From the NCBI GenBank assembly GCA_910583855.1, contig CAJTYL010000004.1:62001-126000 (forward strand): 64,000 nt of DNA. The letters are read 5' to 3'. The notes beneath the pieces were generated by a model. It was not told the origin of the DNA, made no database searches, and saw nothing but the letters and a program-made list of their open reading frames with translations. Within the stretch, counting starts at the first letter, position 1; every line of letters begins with the position of its first letter. Source of the stretch: an uncultured Christensenella sp. GTDB taxonomy: Bacteria; Bacillota; Clostridia; Christensenellales; Borkfalkiaceae. Below are positions 24,904 to 33,709 of this stretch, one piece after another. Both the position numbers and the translations under genes were made by a program.

Positions 24904-26019
24904 TTGGCAGGCATATACGTTCATATTCCGTTTTGTAAATCAAAGTGCAGATATTGCGATTTCGCGTCATTCCCCGACAAACTGTGTTTTGCGGAAAGCT
25001 ATATGGCTTGCGTGTATCGTGAAATGGCTATGCGGAAGGTAGAGTTGAAGGGGTATGACTTTGACACGCTATATATAGGCGGCGGCACACCGTCGGTAAT
25101 TGACGAAAATTATATTGCGATGCTCGTTGCGGCGGCAAGGAAGAATTTCAACCTTAAAGAAAATGCCGAAATCGCTATTGAGATGAACCCCGGCACGGTA
25201 AGCGCAAAGAAGATTGAAACCTATTTAAAGTGCGGCATAAACCGTTTTTCCGTCGGGCTTCAAACGGCGGTTGACAGCCAGCTTGCAGAGCTCGGCAGGA
25301 TACATAATTTGAAAGAGTTTTTGCTTTGCACCAAGCTTTTAAAGGACAGAAATTTCAGCGTAGACGTAATGATAGGGCTTAAAGACCAGACGGTCGCAGA
25401 TATAGAAAAAACTATCGAAACTGCGGCATATTCGGGGGCTAAACATATTTCAATGTACGCGTTATCTCCCGAAGACGGTACGCCGATATACACGGATTAC
25501 TTAAACGGAGAGCTTCCCGACGGCGACGAGGTCGCGGGAATGTACGAGGCAGGCGTTGAAAAGCTTAAAGTGTTGGGCTTTGACAGATACGAGGTTTCCA
25601 ATTTTTGTAAAAAGGGCTTTGAAAGCAGCCACAACCTCAACTATTGGCGGCGGGGCGATTATATAGGTTTCGGCGTTGCCGCTTCGTCCTGTATCAATAA
25701 CGTGCGGTTTACCAATACTTTCGATTTGGACGAGTATTTCAAGTGCATACTTTCAGGTCACCTTGCGGTAAAGGACAGGGAAGAAATTGATAAAACCGGA
25801 CAGGAAGAAGAGTTTATTATGCTTGCGCTGCGCACTTCGCGCGGGCTTGACTTAAAGGAATTTGAAAAGCTTTTCAACGAAAATTTTCTTGATAAATATG
25901 CAATTGCATTACAAAAGGTGACGGGATATATTGAAGTTAACGACGGTTTTCTAAAAATTAAGGATAGGTTTTTATTCATTCAGAACTCGATTATAGTCGA
26001 GTTTTTACAAGCCGTATAA
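24904..26019 (+). CDS. hemW: HemW-like radical SAM protein
   Basis: 371 residues. The N-terminus has IYVHIPFCKSKCRYCDF with the CxxxCxxC cluster ligands at residues 11-18, then YIGGGTPSV near 60 and SVGLQTAVDSQLAELGRIH near 115, all typical of HemW (formerly called oxygen-independent coproporphyrinogen oxidase-like). HemW is a heme chaperone or heme-trafficking protein. The TTG start directly follows the previous stop codon and has GGGAGGG in good position. I prefer HemW over HemN because of the length and the fourth cluster residue being Phe. Confidence 0.9.
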   Translation: MAGIYVHIPFCKSKCRYCDFASFPDKLCFAESYMACVYREMAMRKVELKGYDFDTLYIGGGTPSVIDENYIAMLVAAARKNFNLKENAEIAIEMNPGTVSAKKIETYLKCGINRFSVGLQTAVDSQLAELGRIHNLKEFLLCTKLLKDRNFSVDVMIGLKDQTVADIEKTIETAAYSGAKHISMYALSPEDGTPIYTDYLNGELPDGDEVAGMYEAGVEKLKVLGFDRYEVSNFCKKGFESSHNLNYWRRGDYIGFGVAASSCINNVRFTNTFDLDEYFKCILSGHLAVKDREEIDKTGQEEEFIMLALRTSRGLDLKEFEKLFNENFLDKYAIALQKVTGYIEVNDGFLKIKDRFLFIQNSIIVEFLQAV

Positions 26020-26021
26020 AT

Positions 26022-26055
26022 AAAGCGGACGGGGCATTTTTGCTCCGCCCGCTTT
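26022..26055. terminator. Bidirectional terminator between hemW and a lipoprotein gene
   Basis: AAAGCGGACGGGGCA pairs with TGCTCCGCCCGCTTT around TTTT; the genes on each side are convergent. Confidence 0.85.
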
Positions 26056-26062
26056 CAAGTAT

Positions 26063-26722
26063 CTAAACTTGCAATTCTTTTTTTGCAATTACCTTGCCGC
26101 GTTCACCGTCTATAAGAAATGCGGTTACGTGTTTATCCTTGTTGCATACGCCCACATAGTAGTAGCATCCCTCGTCGTAAAGAAGCCTTACGAAAATTTC
26201 CCCGTCGAACAGCCCGTTTGCGGTAAGACCTTCAAACAGCTCGTTTGCGTGTTCGGCAACGCACGCAACGGCTTGCTCACAGTTCATCACGTTGCCGTCC
26301 CTGACCGAAAGCGCCTCGTAGGTCTTATCCTCTCCGTCTGCGGTAAGGGTTACTTCAACGCTGGTCTTTTTAAAAGCTGCGGCAGAAAGGGTAAGGGTGT
26401 ACTGTCGCGTTACCGCCTGATAATTCATCTCTCCGCCTAAATTTTCAACGCTTACCTCAAGGGTTTGCGGGTTCTTTGAAAGAGTCGCGTAAATTTCTAT
26501 CAAATCGCACGTTTCGCCTTTATAGCCGTCGGCTGAAAAGGGCTGCTCCTTGTTGACGCACTGAACTTTGATTTCGGTATTGTCGTCTTTATATAGAAAG
26601 ACGTCAGAACGGCATTCCGAAACGTAATCGAAATAATTTACCTGCTTGGCGCAGGCGGGCAAAGCGCAAAGCGCGCAGATTAACGAAAGTACGACACATA
26701 GGCAAAAAACGGTTTTCCTCAT
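26063..26722 (-). CDS. Hypothetical lipoprotein
   Basis: 219 residues with a lipoprotein signal ending in LPAC near residue 24. The mature protein is mixed alpha/beta and has no motif I recognise. The segments YYYVGVCNKDKHVTAFLIDG and GKVIAKKEL at the end look like a PepSY/NTF2-sized fold, but this is not firm. TATACT lies 5 nt upstream of the ATG and no Shine-Dalgarno is present, so a leaderless transcript is possible; the -35 is poor. Confidence 0.75.
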   Translation of the reverse strand: MRKTVFCLCVVLSLICALCALPACAKQVNYFDYVSECRSDVFLYKDDNTEIKVQCVNKEQPFSADGYKGETCDLIEIYATLSKNPQTLEVSVENLGGEMNYQAVTRQYTLTLSAAAFKKTSVEVTLTADGEDKTYEALSVRDGNVMNCEQAVACVAEHANELFEGLTANGLFDGEIFVRLLYDEGCYYYVGVCNKDKHVTAFLIDGERGKVIAKKELQV

Positions 26723-26778
26723 ATTAAAGTATATATTTTCCGTACGCTTTGTATGATTAAATTTTAAATTTCAAACAG

Positions 26779-26807
26779 TTGCATTTTTATCCGTGCTGTG
26801 ATAAAAT
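26779..26807 (+). promoter_or_regulatory. Promoter of the guaB operon
   Basis: TTGCAT at 26779-26784, 17 bp, TAAAAT at 26802-26807. It would transcribe the small membrane protein gene and guaB. Confidence 0.7.
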
Positions 26808-26867
26808 AAACAAAATAATTTATCAAACTGCTCTATCATGTTTTTGGGGCGGAATTCCGAAAGAAAA

Positions 26868-27494
26868 ATGTTTAAAGTAATTTTTAAAACTGCATTAAAA
26901 ACATTGCTTTTCGTGGCGGTTCTTGCGCTCGTTGCTTTCGGTGTCGCAAGCCTCGGTTTTCCGTCGGAAATGGCGGGGCTGTGCGAAAAATCGGGCAATT
27001 ATTCTATGGCAACCGGTTACGCATCGCTTAGCTATGCCTATTCAAAGAACGTAAACGATTTGAACCGATGCTTTATTGACAGCGTCTACGCAGAGAACGA
27101 TAACGATATAGTTAAGTTCGGGGACGAGCTTATTTCAAACGAAAAATTTCCCGAAGTATGCGAAAATAACAGCAAAAAAGTTATTACAGAAAACGGAACG
27201 GAGATAATTATCGAGTACGTTCAGTACGTTCACGGCAACGTTGCCGCGGCAAAATTCAGAAAGGGCGACAGGGAAGAGGCTTTAAAAACGGCTAAAGCGG
27301 CAATGAATGGCGTACAGGGTTTCCCCAAAAACAACGCGCTTTCAAGCCTTTCGCTGGCTGTTATTGAAAAGGGGGACTGCGATTTTGCAAAAATCCTTCT
27401 TGATGAAATTCAAAGCAACCACGCCGACGCGGAAAACAATTACTACAACGCGTTGATTAATGAATTGAAAAAGTTGGAGGACGGTAAGGAATGA
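26868..27494 (+). CDS. Small membrane-anchored TPR-like protein preceding guaB
   Basis: From ATG 26868 the product has 208 residues: an N-terminal hydrophobic segment (about residues 8-28) and a helical external part resembling tetratricopeptide-type pairs (YSMATGYASLSYAYSKN, NVAAAKFRKGDREEALKTAKAAM, CDFAKILLDEIQ). An in-frame ATG at 26838 lacks a ribosome-binding site, while GAAAG precedes 26868. The stop overlaps the guaB ATG (ATGA), so the two are translationally coupled. I do not recognise the family and see no obvious link to GMP synthesis. Confidence 0.72.
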   Translation: MFKVIFKTALKTLLFVAVLALVAFGVASLGFPSEMAGLCEKSGNYSMATGYASLSYAYSKNVNDLNRCFIDSVYAENDNDIVKFGDELISNEKFPEVCENNSKKVITENGTEIIIEYVQYVHGNVAAAKFRKGDREEALKTAKAAMNGVQGFPKNNALSSLSLAVIEKGDCDFAKILLDEIQSNHADAENNYYNALINELKKLEDGKE

Positions 27495-28945
27495 ACAAAA
27501 TCGTTAAAGAAGCTTTAACTTTCGACGACGTGCTTTTAATACCTGCTGCATCTGACGTTTTGCCGGGCACGGTCGATTTAAAGACGACTCTTTGCGAGGG
27601 TATAAATCTGAATATTCCTCTAATGAGCGCGGCGATGGATACCGTTACCGAAAGCAAGCTTGCAATAGCAATGGCGCGTGAGGGCGGCATAGGCATAATT
27701 CATAAGAATATGTCTGTTGAAGAGCAGGCGGCGCAGGTGGACAAGGTAAAGCGCAGCGAACACGGCGTAATTACCGATCCTTTCCATCTCTCGCCCGATC
27801 AGCCCGTTTCCGCCGCGTGCGAGCTTATGGCAAAATATAAGATAAGCGGCGTTCCCATTACCGAGAACGGTAAGCTTGTCGGAATTCTGACCAACCGCGA
27901 CTTGCGCTTTGAAACCAACTTTTCGCAGCCCATAGCTGACGTTATGACGAAAGACAGGCTGATTACCGCACCCGAAGGAACGTCCCTTGAAGAAGCGGCT
28001 AAAATCCTCGGCAAACACAGAATCGAAAAGCTTCCGATAGTCGATAAACGCGGCATATTAAAGGGTCTAATCACAATTAAGGACATTGAAAAATCTATTC
28101 AGTACCCCAACAGCGCACGCGACAAAAACGGCAGACTTCTTGCCGGAGCCGCAATCGGCGCGTCCGCCGACGTGCTTGAAAGGGTCGCCGAGCTCGTAAA
28201 ATCGAAGGTTGACTTGGTCGTTCTCGACAGCGCGCACGGACATTCTGCCGGAATAGTCAAGGCGGTTGAAAAGGTTAAAAAAGCTTTCCCTTCGCTGCCT
28301 CTCGTTGCTGGCAACGTCGTTACGGCGGAAGCCACGCGCGATTTGCTGAATGCGGGCGCGGATGTCGTAAAGGTTGGCATAGGTCCCGGTTCGATTTGCA
28401 CCACGCGTATAGTCGCCGGTATCGGCATGCCCCAACTTACCGCGGTTATGGATTGCGCTGAGCAAGCGGATAAAATGGGCAAGCGCATTATAGCCGACGG
28501 CGGCATAAAGTATTCGGGCGATATAGTAAAGGCGATAGCCGCAGGCGGCAGCGCGGTTATGATAGGTTCGCTGTTTGCGGGAACTTCCGAGTCCCCCGGC
28601 GAGCTTGAAATTTATCAGGGCAGAAGCTTTAAGTCATATCGCGGAATGGGTTCCCTTCCCGCAATGGCAAAGGGCGGCAAGGACAGATACTTCCAGACGG
28701 AAGCGAAGAAATTCGTACCCGAAGGCGTCGAGGGGCGCGTGCCTTACCGCGGCGCGCTTGCGGATATAATATTCCAGCTTTTAGGCGGACTCCGCGCGGG
28801 CATGGGATACACGGGCTGCGGCACCATAGAAGAACTCAGGAAGAATGCAAAATTCGTCAAGATGACGGCGGCTTCTCTTGCGGAAAGCCACCCTCACGAC
28901 ATTTCGATAACGAAGGAAGCGCCCAATTACAGCCCTAAAAACTAA
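27491..28945 (+). CDS. guaB: IMP dehydrogenase
   Basis: 484 residues, cytoplasmic, oxidises IMP to XMP with NAD, the rate-limiting step to GMP. A TIM barrel is interrupted by two CBS domains (about residues 90-205, with MTKDRLITAPEGTSLEEA and KLPIVDKRGILKGLITIKDI). The active-site loop GPGSICTTR has the catalytic Cys at residue 303; the flap region GSLPAMAKGGKDRYF and EGRVPYRG are also present. AAGGAAT precedes the start inside the previous gene. guaA follows after a short intergenic hairpin. Confidence 0.97.
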   Translation: MNKIVKEALTFDDVLLIPAASDVLPGTVDLKTTLCEGINLNIPLMSAAMDTVTESKLAIAMAREGGIGIIHKNMSVEEQAAQVDKVKRSEHGVITDPFHLSPDQPVSAACELMAKYKISGVPITENGKLVGILTNRDLRFETNFSQPIADVMTKDRLITAPEGTSLEEAAKILGKHRIEKLPIVDKRGILKGLITIKDIEKSIQYPNSARDKNGRLLAGAAIGASADVLERVAELVKSKVDLVVLDSAHGHSAGIVKAVEKVKKAFPSLPLVAGNVVTAEATRDLLNAGADVVKVGIGPGSICTTRIVAGIGMPQLTAVMDCAEQADKMGKRIIADGGIKYSGDIVKAIAAGGSAVMIGSLFAGTSESPGELEIYQGRSFKSYRGMGSLPAMAKGGKDRYFQTEAKKFVPEGVEGRVPYRGALADIIFQLLGGLRAGMGYTGCGTIEELRKNAKFVKMTAASLAESHPHDISITKEAPNYSPKN

Positions 28946-28953
28946 ATTATTTT

Positions 28954-29007
28954 AAACCGCATATAAGCTGCGCAATACATTGTCTTGCTTGCTTCTCTGC
29001 GGTTTTT
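28954..29007 (+). repeat. Short copy of the intergenic hairpin repeat; terminator-like
   Basis: AAACCGCA (28954-28961) pairs with TGCGGTTT (28998-29005), with an inner GCAA/TTGC, and TTTTATT follows. The parts CATATAAG, GCGCAATAC and TTGCTTGCTTCTCTGCG recur in the longer copies elsewhere. It could partly terminate guaB transcription before guaA. Confidence 0.65.
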
Positions 29008-29031
29008 ATTTAATATTACGGAGAAAATTTT

Positions 29032-30573
29032 ATGAAAAATCAAATAGTTTTAATTATTGATTTCGGCGGGCAGTACAACCAACTTATCGCGCGCAGAGTG
29101 CGCGAGCATAAGATTTACTGCGAGGTCAAGTCCTATAAAACGCCTATTGAAGAAATACGCGCTATGTACCCCAATGGGATTATTTTCACGGGCGGACCCA
29201 ATTCCGTCTATCTCGATAATTCTCCGCAAATTGATAAGGAAATTTTTGAGTTGGGGATTCCCATTCTCGGCATTTGCTACGGCGCGCAGTTTATGGCGTA
29301 TTCGTTAGGCGGCAAAATCGAAAAAGCCAACGAGTCGGCGGCTGCAGAATTCGGAAGAACGGATTGCACGTTCGACACGGGGTCCCTTATTTTTAAGGGT
29401 TTAAAGGAGAAATCAGTAGTTTGGATGAGCCATAACGACCATATCGCCACCCTTCCCGACGGTTTCCGCGCAGTTTGCCACAGCAATAAATGTCCCTACG
29501 GCGCAATCGAGAACCCTCAAAAGAAGTTTTACGCCACGCAATTCCACCCTGAAGTAAATCATACCGAGCAGGGCTTCGATATGCTCGGAAACTTCCTTTA
29601 TAACGTCTGCGGTTGCACGGGCGATTGGACTATGGAGGGGTACGCCCAAACAGCCATACGCGAAATCCGCGAAAAGGTGGGCGACGGTAAGGCGCTTTTG
29701 GCGCTGTCGGGCGGCGTGGACAGCTCCGTTGCTTGCAAGCTGCTTGCCAACGCTATCGGCAGTCAGCTTACCTGTATTTTCGTGGACCACGGTCTTATGC
29801 GTAAGAACGAGGGCGACGAGGTGGAAGCGGCGTTTGCGGGCAGCGGGGTTAATTTCGTTCGCGTTAACGCGGGTGAAAGGTTTTTGGGCAAGCTTAAAGG
29901 CGTAACCGAACCCGAAGCGAAACGCAAGATAATCGGAGAAGAGTTTATCCGCGTATTCGAGGAGGAAGCAAAAAAGATAGGCAAGGTAGACTTCTTGGTT
30001 CAGGGCACTATCTATCCTGACGTAATAGAGTCGGGTACGGGCGACGCCGCGGTGATAAAATCGCACCACAACGTGGGGGGGCTTCCCGACTTGGTTGACT
30101 TTAAAGAGATTATAGAGCCTTTAAGAGCGTTGTTTAAGGACGAGGTTCGCGCGCTCGGTATCGCTTTGGGGCTTGACGAAAAGCTCGTATGGCGGCAACC
30201 GTTCCCAGGACCGGGGCTTGCAATCAGAATAATCGGTGAAATCACGCCCGGGAAGATAGCGATTCTGCAAGACGCCGACGCTATATTCCGCGAAGAAATT
30301 GCAAAAGCCCGCCTTGAACGGGATATCAACCAATATTTTGCAGTGCTTACGAATATGCGTTCCGTCGGCGTAATGGGCGACGGCAGAACGTACGATTATA
30401 CGCTTGCGCTTCGCGGCGTTTCAACGACTGACTTTATGACGGCGGACTTTTCCCGCATTCCGTACGACGTTTTGGAAACGGTATCAACGCGCATCGTTAA
30501 CGAGGTCGGGCATATAAACCGTATCGTGTACGATATAACTTCCAAGCCCCCCGCAACCATCGAGTGGGAGTAA
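29032..30573 (+). CDS. guaA: GMP synthase (glutamine-hydrolysing)
   Basis: 513 residues. It converts XMP to GMP with glutamine and ATP. The class I glutamine amidotransferase domain (residues 1-190) has the nucleophile Cys82 in GICYGAQF and the His/Glu pair in QFHPEVNHTE. The PP-loop ATP pyrophosphatase domain has LSGGVDSSV near residue 226, and the C-terminal dimerisation domain has RQPFPGPGLAIRI and the ending TSKPPATIEWE. GGAG precedes the ATG by 9 nt. Downstream of guaB, as in many Bacillota. Confidence 0.97.
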   Translation: MKNQIVLIIDFGGQYNQLIARRVREHKIYCEVKSYKTPIEEIRAMYPNGIIFTGGPNSVYLDNSPQIDKEIFELGIPILGICYGAQFMAYSLGGKIEKANESAAAEFGRTDCTFDTGSLIFKGLKEKSVVWMSHNDHIATLPDGFRAVCHSNKCPYGAIENPQKKFYATQFHPEVNHTEQGFDMLGNFLYNVCGCTGDWTMEGYAQTAIREIREKVGDGKALLALSGGVDSSVACKLLANAIGSQLTCIFVDHGLMRKNEGDEVEAAFAGSGVNFVRVNAGERFLGKLKGVTEPEAKRKIIGEEFIRVFEEEAKKIGKVDFLVQGTIYPDVIESGTGDAAVIKSHHNVGGLPDLVDFKEIIEPLRALFKDEVRALGIALGLDEKLVWRQPFPGPGLAIRIIGEITPGKIAILQDADAIFREEIAKARLERDINQYFAVLTNMRSVGVMGDGRTYDYTLALRGVSTTDFMTADFSRIPYDVLETVSTRIVNEVGHINRIVYDITSKPPATIEWE

Positions 30574-30621
30574 ATCCGTTTTAAAAATATGCGTTATTTC
30601 AAGCATATATATGGGGCAATA

Positions 30622-31068
30622 ATGGATATAAAGTTTGAAACGGGAGAGGGAGTGTTCTCCGTAAGGGTGCGCGCAATGATTTTGAACGGCGATAAAATTC
30701 TTGCTATGCGGGACGAAAATTCGCCGTACCACTACTTGCCGGGAGGTAAAGTCGAGGTGGGTGAAACGGCTGAAGAAGCTGTTTTGCGCTAAGTCCGCGA
30801 AGAACTTTGTCTGGAAGCTCAAATGATGCGTCCGGTGTTCCTTGCCCGGAACTTTTACGGTGACGACGTTAAAAAGGGCAAAAGATATCACGAAATTGCA
30901 TTATATTATTTATTGGACGTTTCGGGTACCGATTTGCTTTCCCGCGTGGATAGTTTTACGTTATACGAAGGCAAGCATACCCTTTCGTTCGTTTGGCTTG
31001 ATACCGGCGGTTTAAAGGACGGATATTTTTATCCCGTTTTTATAAAGAAGGAGATACTGAATTTGTAA
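30622..31068 (+). pseudogene. Nudix hydrolase gene interrupted by TAA in the Nudix box
   Basis: Two pieces in one frame make a normal Nudix domain of about 148 residues: SVRVRAMILNGDKILAMRDE, LPGGKVEVGETAEEAVLR, stop, VREELCLEA, then a C-terminal half ending DGYFYPVFIKKEIL. The stop (TAA, 30790-30792) sits exactly at the conserved Glu of the RE pair in Gx5Ex7REUxEExGU, the metal-binding/catalytic position, so one G-to-T change (GAA to TAA) explains it. Nudix enzymes hydrolyse nucleoside diphosphate derivatives. I use ATG 30622. It is either a recent pseudogene or a sequencing error; readthrough is less likely. Confidence 0.88.
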
Positions 31069-31110
31069 TCGGAGATAAAAGTTATAACCGAACGCGAAAA
31101 ATAAAAAGTA

Positions 31111-31145
31111 AAAGGCGTTAGGGCGTTTACCCGAACGCCTTTTTT
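31111..31145 (+). terminator. Intrinsic terminator before helD
   Basis: AAAGGCGTT pairs with AACGCCTTT, with an inner GGG/CCC helix, followed by a T tract. Confidence 0.9.
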
Positions 31146-31156
31146 ATCGGCTGAAA

Positions 31157-31185
31157 TTGACAGCGCTTAAAAGTTATGTTATACT
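31157..31185 (+). promoter_or_regulatory. Promoter giving a leaderless helD mRNA
   Basis: Perfect TTGACA (31157-31162), 17 bp, TATACT (31180-31185). An in-frame ATG at 31176 lies inside the promoter; the usable ATG at 31194 is 8 nt after the -10 box, at the expected transcription start. Confidence 0.82.
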
Positions 31186-31193
31186 TAGCTTTA

Positions 31194-33569
31194 ATGACTG
31201 ATTTTCAAGCTCTTAAAAATTTAATCAATCCTAAAAAAGAACCTACGAAAGATTATTTTTTAGACTTGCTTGACGGGGAAAAACAGCTTTCTTACGAGTG
31301 TGCGCACGTAGGGGCGGTTATGACGATGCTCCGCGCGCTGTACCTTGCGAAGCTGAAAACCAAGATTAACGCCGCGCGTGAAGAGAAAGAAGGACTTTTA
31401 AAGCGCGAGGGCTATAACGCCGAGGATTATCGACGGGTTTTAGAGCTTAATGCGGAAATATCTGCACTTAAAGCAAAGATGCAGGCATATAAGCCGTTTT
31501 TTGAAGAGCCCTATTTTGCCCGTATGGATTTAACGGACGATAAAGAGGGGTATAACAGTTATTATATAGGCAAGCACGGCAACGAAAAGCTTGAAATTTT
31601 AGACTGGCGGGCGCCGCTTGCGCAGAAATATTATCAGAAGAGCCGCACCTCATTCTCTATTAACGACTATAATTATAAGTTGATTTTGCGTCGCGCCGTC
31701 AAGACGGCTAACGGAAAAGTTATAGATTTCAAAAACGAGTATCTATCCCTTTCGGATTATCTTTCCAAGGAAGAGATAGGCGGGCGGGACGAAGAGCTTA
31801 TTTTTGACCCCTTTTTAAAGGACATTTTAAAGGGCAGGAAGGAACAGAACAGCATTACCGATATAATACGGACTATTCAGGAAAAGCAGTTCGAGATTAT
31901 CACCTTGCCCGAAAAGGACGAATTCGTGCTTCAGGGCGTTGCTGGCAGCGGTAAAACTATGATACTTCTGCATCGCCTTTCCTATATAATGTACAACAAT
32001 GAAAGCGTGCGCCCCGCCGACGTTATGGTGGTAACGCCGTCCGATTCTTTCAACGCGTTTATTGACGAGCTGTCTGCCGTGTTGGAGCTTGAAAAGGTGA
32101 AAACGAGCACAATCGACGACTATTTTTTGAAGCTATTGAAGAGTGTGGGCGCGGACCTTAAAGACAAAACCGACTTAAATTTACGGGTTGACGAAAACTA
32201 TTTAAAATACGTCTATTCGCCCGCGTTTGAGGAGGAGTTGGACAAAAAGCTTGCAAAGGTGTTTGACGGCGTTTACGGGCTTTTCGCCTCGGACGACTGC
32301 AAAGAGGTGGCTGAAGACGTGACGTGTTCTTGCGGTGTGCAGTTGGAAGAATACGAAAGGATAAAGAACGCGTCTGTAAGATTACGCCGCTGCGTTCTCG
32401 GAGAAATTAAGGAAAAGAAAGACGGCGGGCTTTACTACACCAAGCAATTCAGGTATATGTTCAATTGCGTTTTGGACGTGCAAGAGTTTTTGTATTTGGT
32501 TAAGTCCGATGAAAGAATGAAGGGCTACGCCTACTTTTACAGGCAATTTTTGTCGTTCTACAAGTCAATAAAATTTCTTCGCCGCTACTCGCAGAAAATC
32601 TGTCTTACCGCGCTTGAAGATTTGCACGCGCTCGAAGGGACGGTGGATAAGGAAATTACCGATTACAGGCGGTATAAGATTAAAACGGCAGAGGGCGAAG
32701 TGTTCACTTATCTGGTTCAGATTGAAAAGCGTGAAGAGCTAAAAAAAGAGATTGGCACCGTAATATGTGCCGTTGAACGCATTTTAAACGCATTTTCCAC
32801 CTTGTATGATTTTGCCGACGTTTTGCGCACGGAGAACTATTTAGTTGCATTAGGCAAGTGTGAAAACACCGTCGACGTCTTGCGGTTTTTCTATAAAGAA
32901 ACGCTAAAAAAAGCAAAAATTAAATATGGCGTTACGGCGAAGCCTATGACCAAAAGCGACCTGTTTGCGCTGTGTTTTATTTTGGTTAAGCTCGGCTATA
33001 ACCTGTCGCCGAAGTACTCCTTCGTGTTCGTCGACGAGGCGCAGGATATTTCCCCTTCGGAGTATAAAGTGCTGAAAGCCGTAAACGAACGCGCGGTTTT
33101 CAATATTTTCGGCGACTTAAAGCAAAACGTTACAGGGTTCCGCGGCATAACGGACTGGGGAGAGCTTGGCTATAAAATTTATTATTTAAGCCTTAACTAC
33201 CGCAACACGACGCAGATAGTTGATTTCGTATCCGAAAATCTGGGTATCGATATGAGTTCAATCGGGTTCGACGCAGCAGAGATAGAGGAAATCTCCGCCC
33301 GCTCGGTTACGGCTTGGCTTTCTTCCAAAAACGGGCTTAAAGCCGTCATATGCGGGGGGCAATCAATTGAAAAGTATTCAAGGAAAAGCTATAACCGCAT
33401 AGGCGAAACGGGCAAAATTTCAAAGACGAAAATAAACGTTATGACCGTTTACGAGAGTAAAGGGCTTGAGTTTACCGCCGTTGCCGTTGCCGACGGCGAT
33501 ATGACGGAGAACGAGAAGTATATTGCGTACACGCGCGCTTTAAAAGAGCTTGCAATTATAAAGGACTGA
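31194..33569 (+). CDS. helD: HelD-like RNA polymerase recycling ATPase (UvrD-type helicase fold)
   Basis: 791 residues from ATG 31194. An N-terminal coiled coil (about residues 35-95) and the HelD signature YFARMD, YYIGK, LDWRAPLAQKYYQ precede a superfamily 1 motor: Walker A GVAGSGKT near residue 249, Walker B FVFVDEAQDISP near 615, FGDLKQNV and the terminal VMTVYESKGLEFTAVAVAD and YIAYTRALKELAI. HelD releases stalled RNA polymerase from DNA. An ATG at 31176 is excluded because it falls within the promoter. It has no Shine-Dalgarno. Confidence 0.87.
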   Translation: MTDFQALKNLINPKKEPTKDYFLDLLDGEKQLSYECAHVGAVMTMLRALYLAKLKTKINAAREEKEGLLKREGYNAEDYRRVLELNAEISALKAKMQAYKPFFEEPYFARMDLTDDKEGYNSYYIGKHGNEKLEILDWRAPLAQKYYQKSRTSFSINDYNYKLILRRAVKTANGKVIDFKNEYLSLSDYLSKEEIGGRDEELIFDPFLKDILKGRKEQNSITDIIRTIQEKQFEIITLPEKDEFVLQGVAGSGKTMILLHRLSYIMYNNESVRPADVMVVTPSDSFNAFIDELSAVLELEKVKTSTIDDYFLKLLKSVGADLKDKTDLNLRVDENYLKYVYSPAFEEELDKKLAKVFDGVYGLFASDDCKEVAEDVTCSCGVQLEEYERIKNASVRLRRCVLGEIKEKKDGGLYYTKQFRYMFNCVLDVQEFLYLVKSDERMKGYAYFYRQFLSFYKSIKFLRRYSQKICLTALEDLHALEGTVDKEITDYRRYKIKTAEGEVFTYLVQIEKREELKKEIGTVICAVERILNAFSTLYDFADVLRTENYLVALGKCENTVDVLRFFYKETLKKAKIKYGVTAKPMTKSDLFALCFILVKLGYNLSPKYSFVFVDEAQDISPSEYKVLKAVNERAVFNIFGDLKQNVTGFRGITDWGELGYKIYYLSLNYRNTTQIVDFVSENLGIDMSSIGFDAAEIEEISARSVTAWLSSKNGLKAVICGGQSIEKYSRKSYNRIGETGKISKTKINVMTVYESKGLEFTAVAVADGDMTENEKYIAYTRALKELAIIKD

Positions 33570-33630
33570 GCGTCGTTTGCGCTTAAATTTGTTTAACCGC
33601 AACTTTAAAGGCAATAATTATAAAAGCCGC

Positions 33631-33659
33631 TTGCCACTTATTTCAAAGAGTGGTATAAT
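33631..33659 (+). promoter_or_regulatory. Promoter of the large helicase gene
   Basis: TTGCCA at 33631-33636, 17 bp, TATAAT at 33654-33659. GTGAGG precedes the ATG at 33710 by 6 nt. Confidence 0.8.
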
Positions 33660-33709
33660 GGAAAAAATTAACAAACACCCCGGAGAAAAACGCGGAAAGT
33701 GAGGCATAT

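Noticed and set aside
25987..26007. CTCGA-TTATAG-TCGAGTTTTT hairpin as a terminator
   Set aside because: It lies inside the last codons of hemW, and a much stronger bidirectional terminator follows at 26022.
29413..30069. 218-codon minus-strand frame inside guaA
   Set aside because: Fully covered by conserved GuaA domains; no promoter or ribosome-binding site.
31176..31193. Upstream ATG as the helD start
   Set aside because: It lies between the -35 and -10 boxes of the TTGACA-17-TATACT promoter, so it would not be transcribed.
33658..33702. 14-codon frame MEKINKHPGEKRGK before the large helicase
   Set aside because: Its ATG overlaps the -10 box, so it should not be in the transcript.
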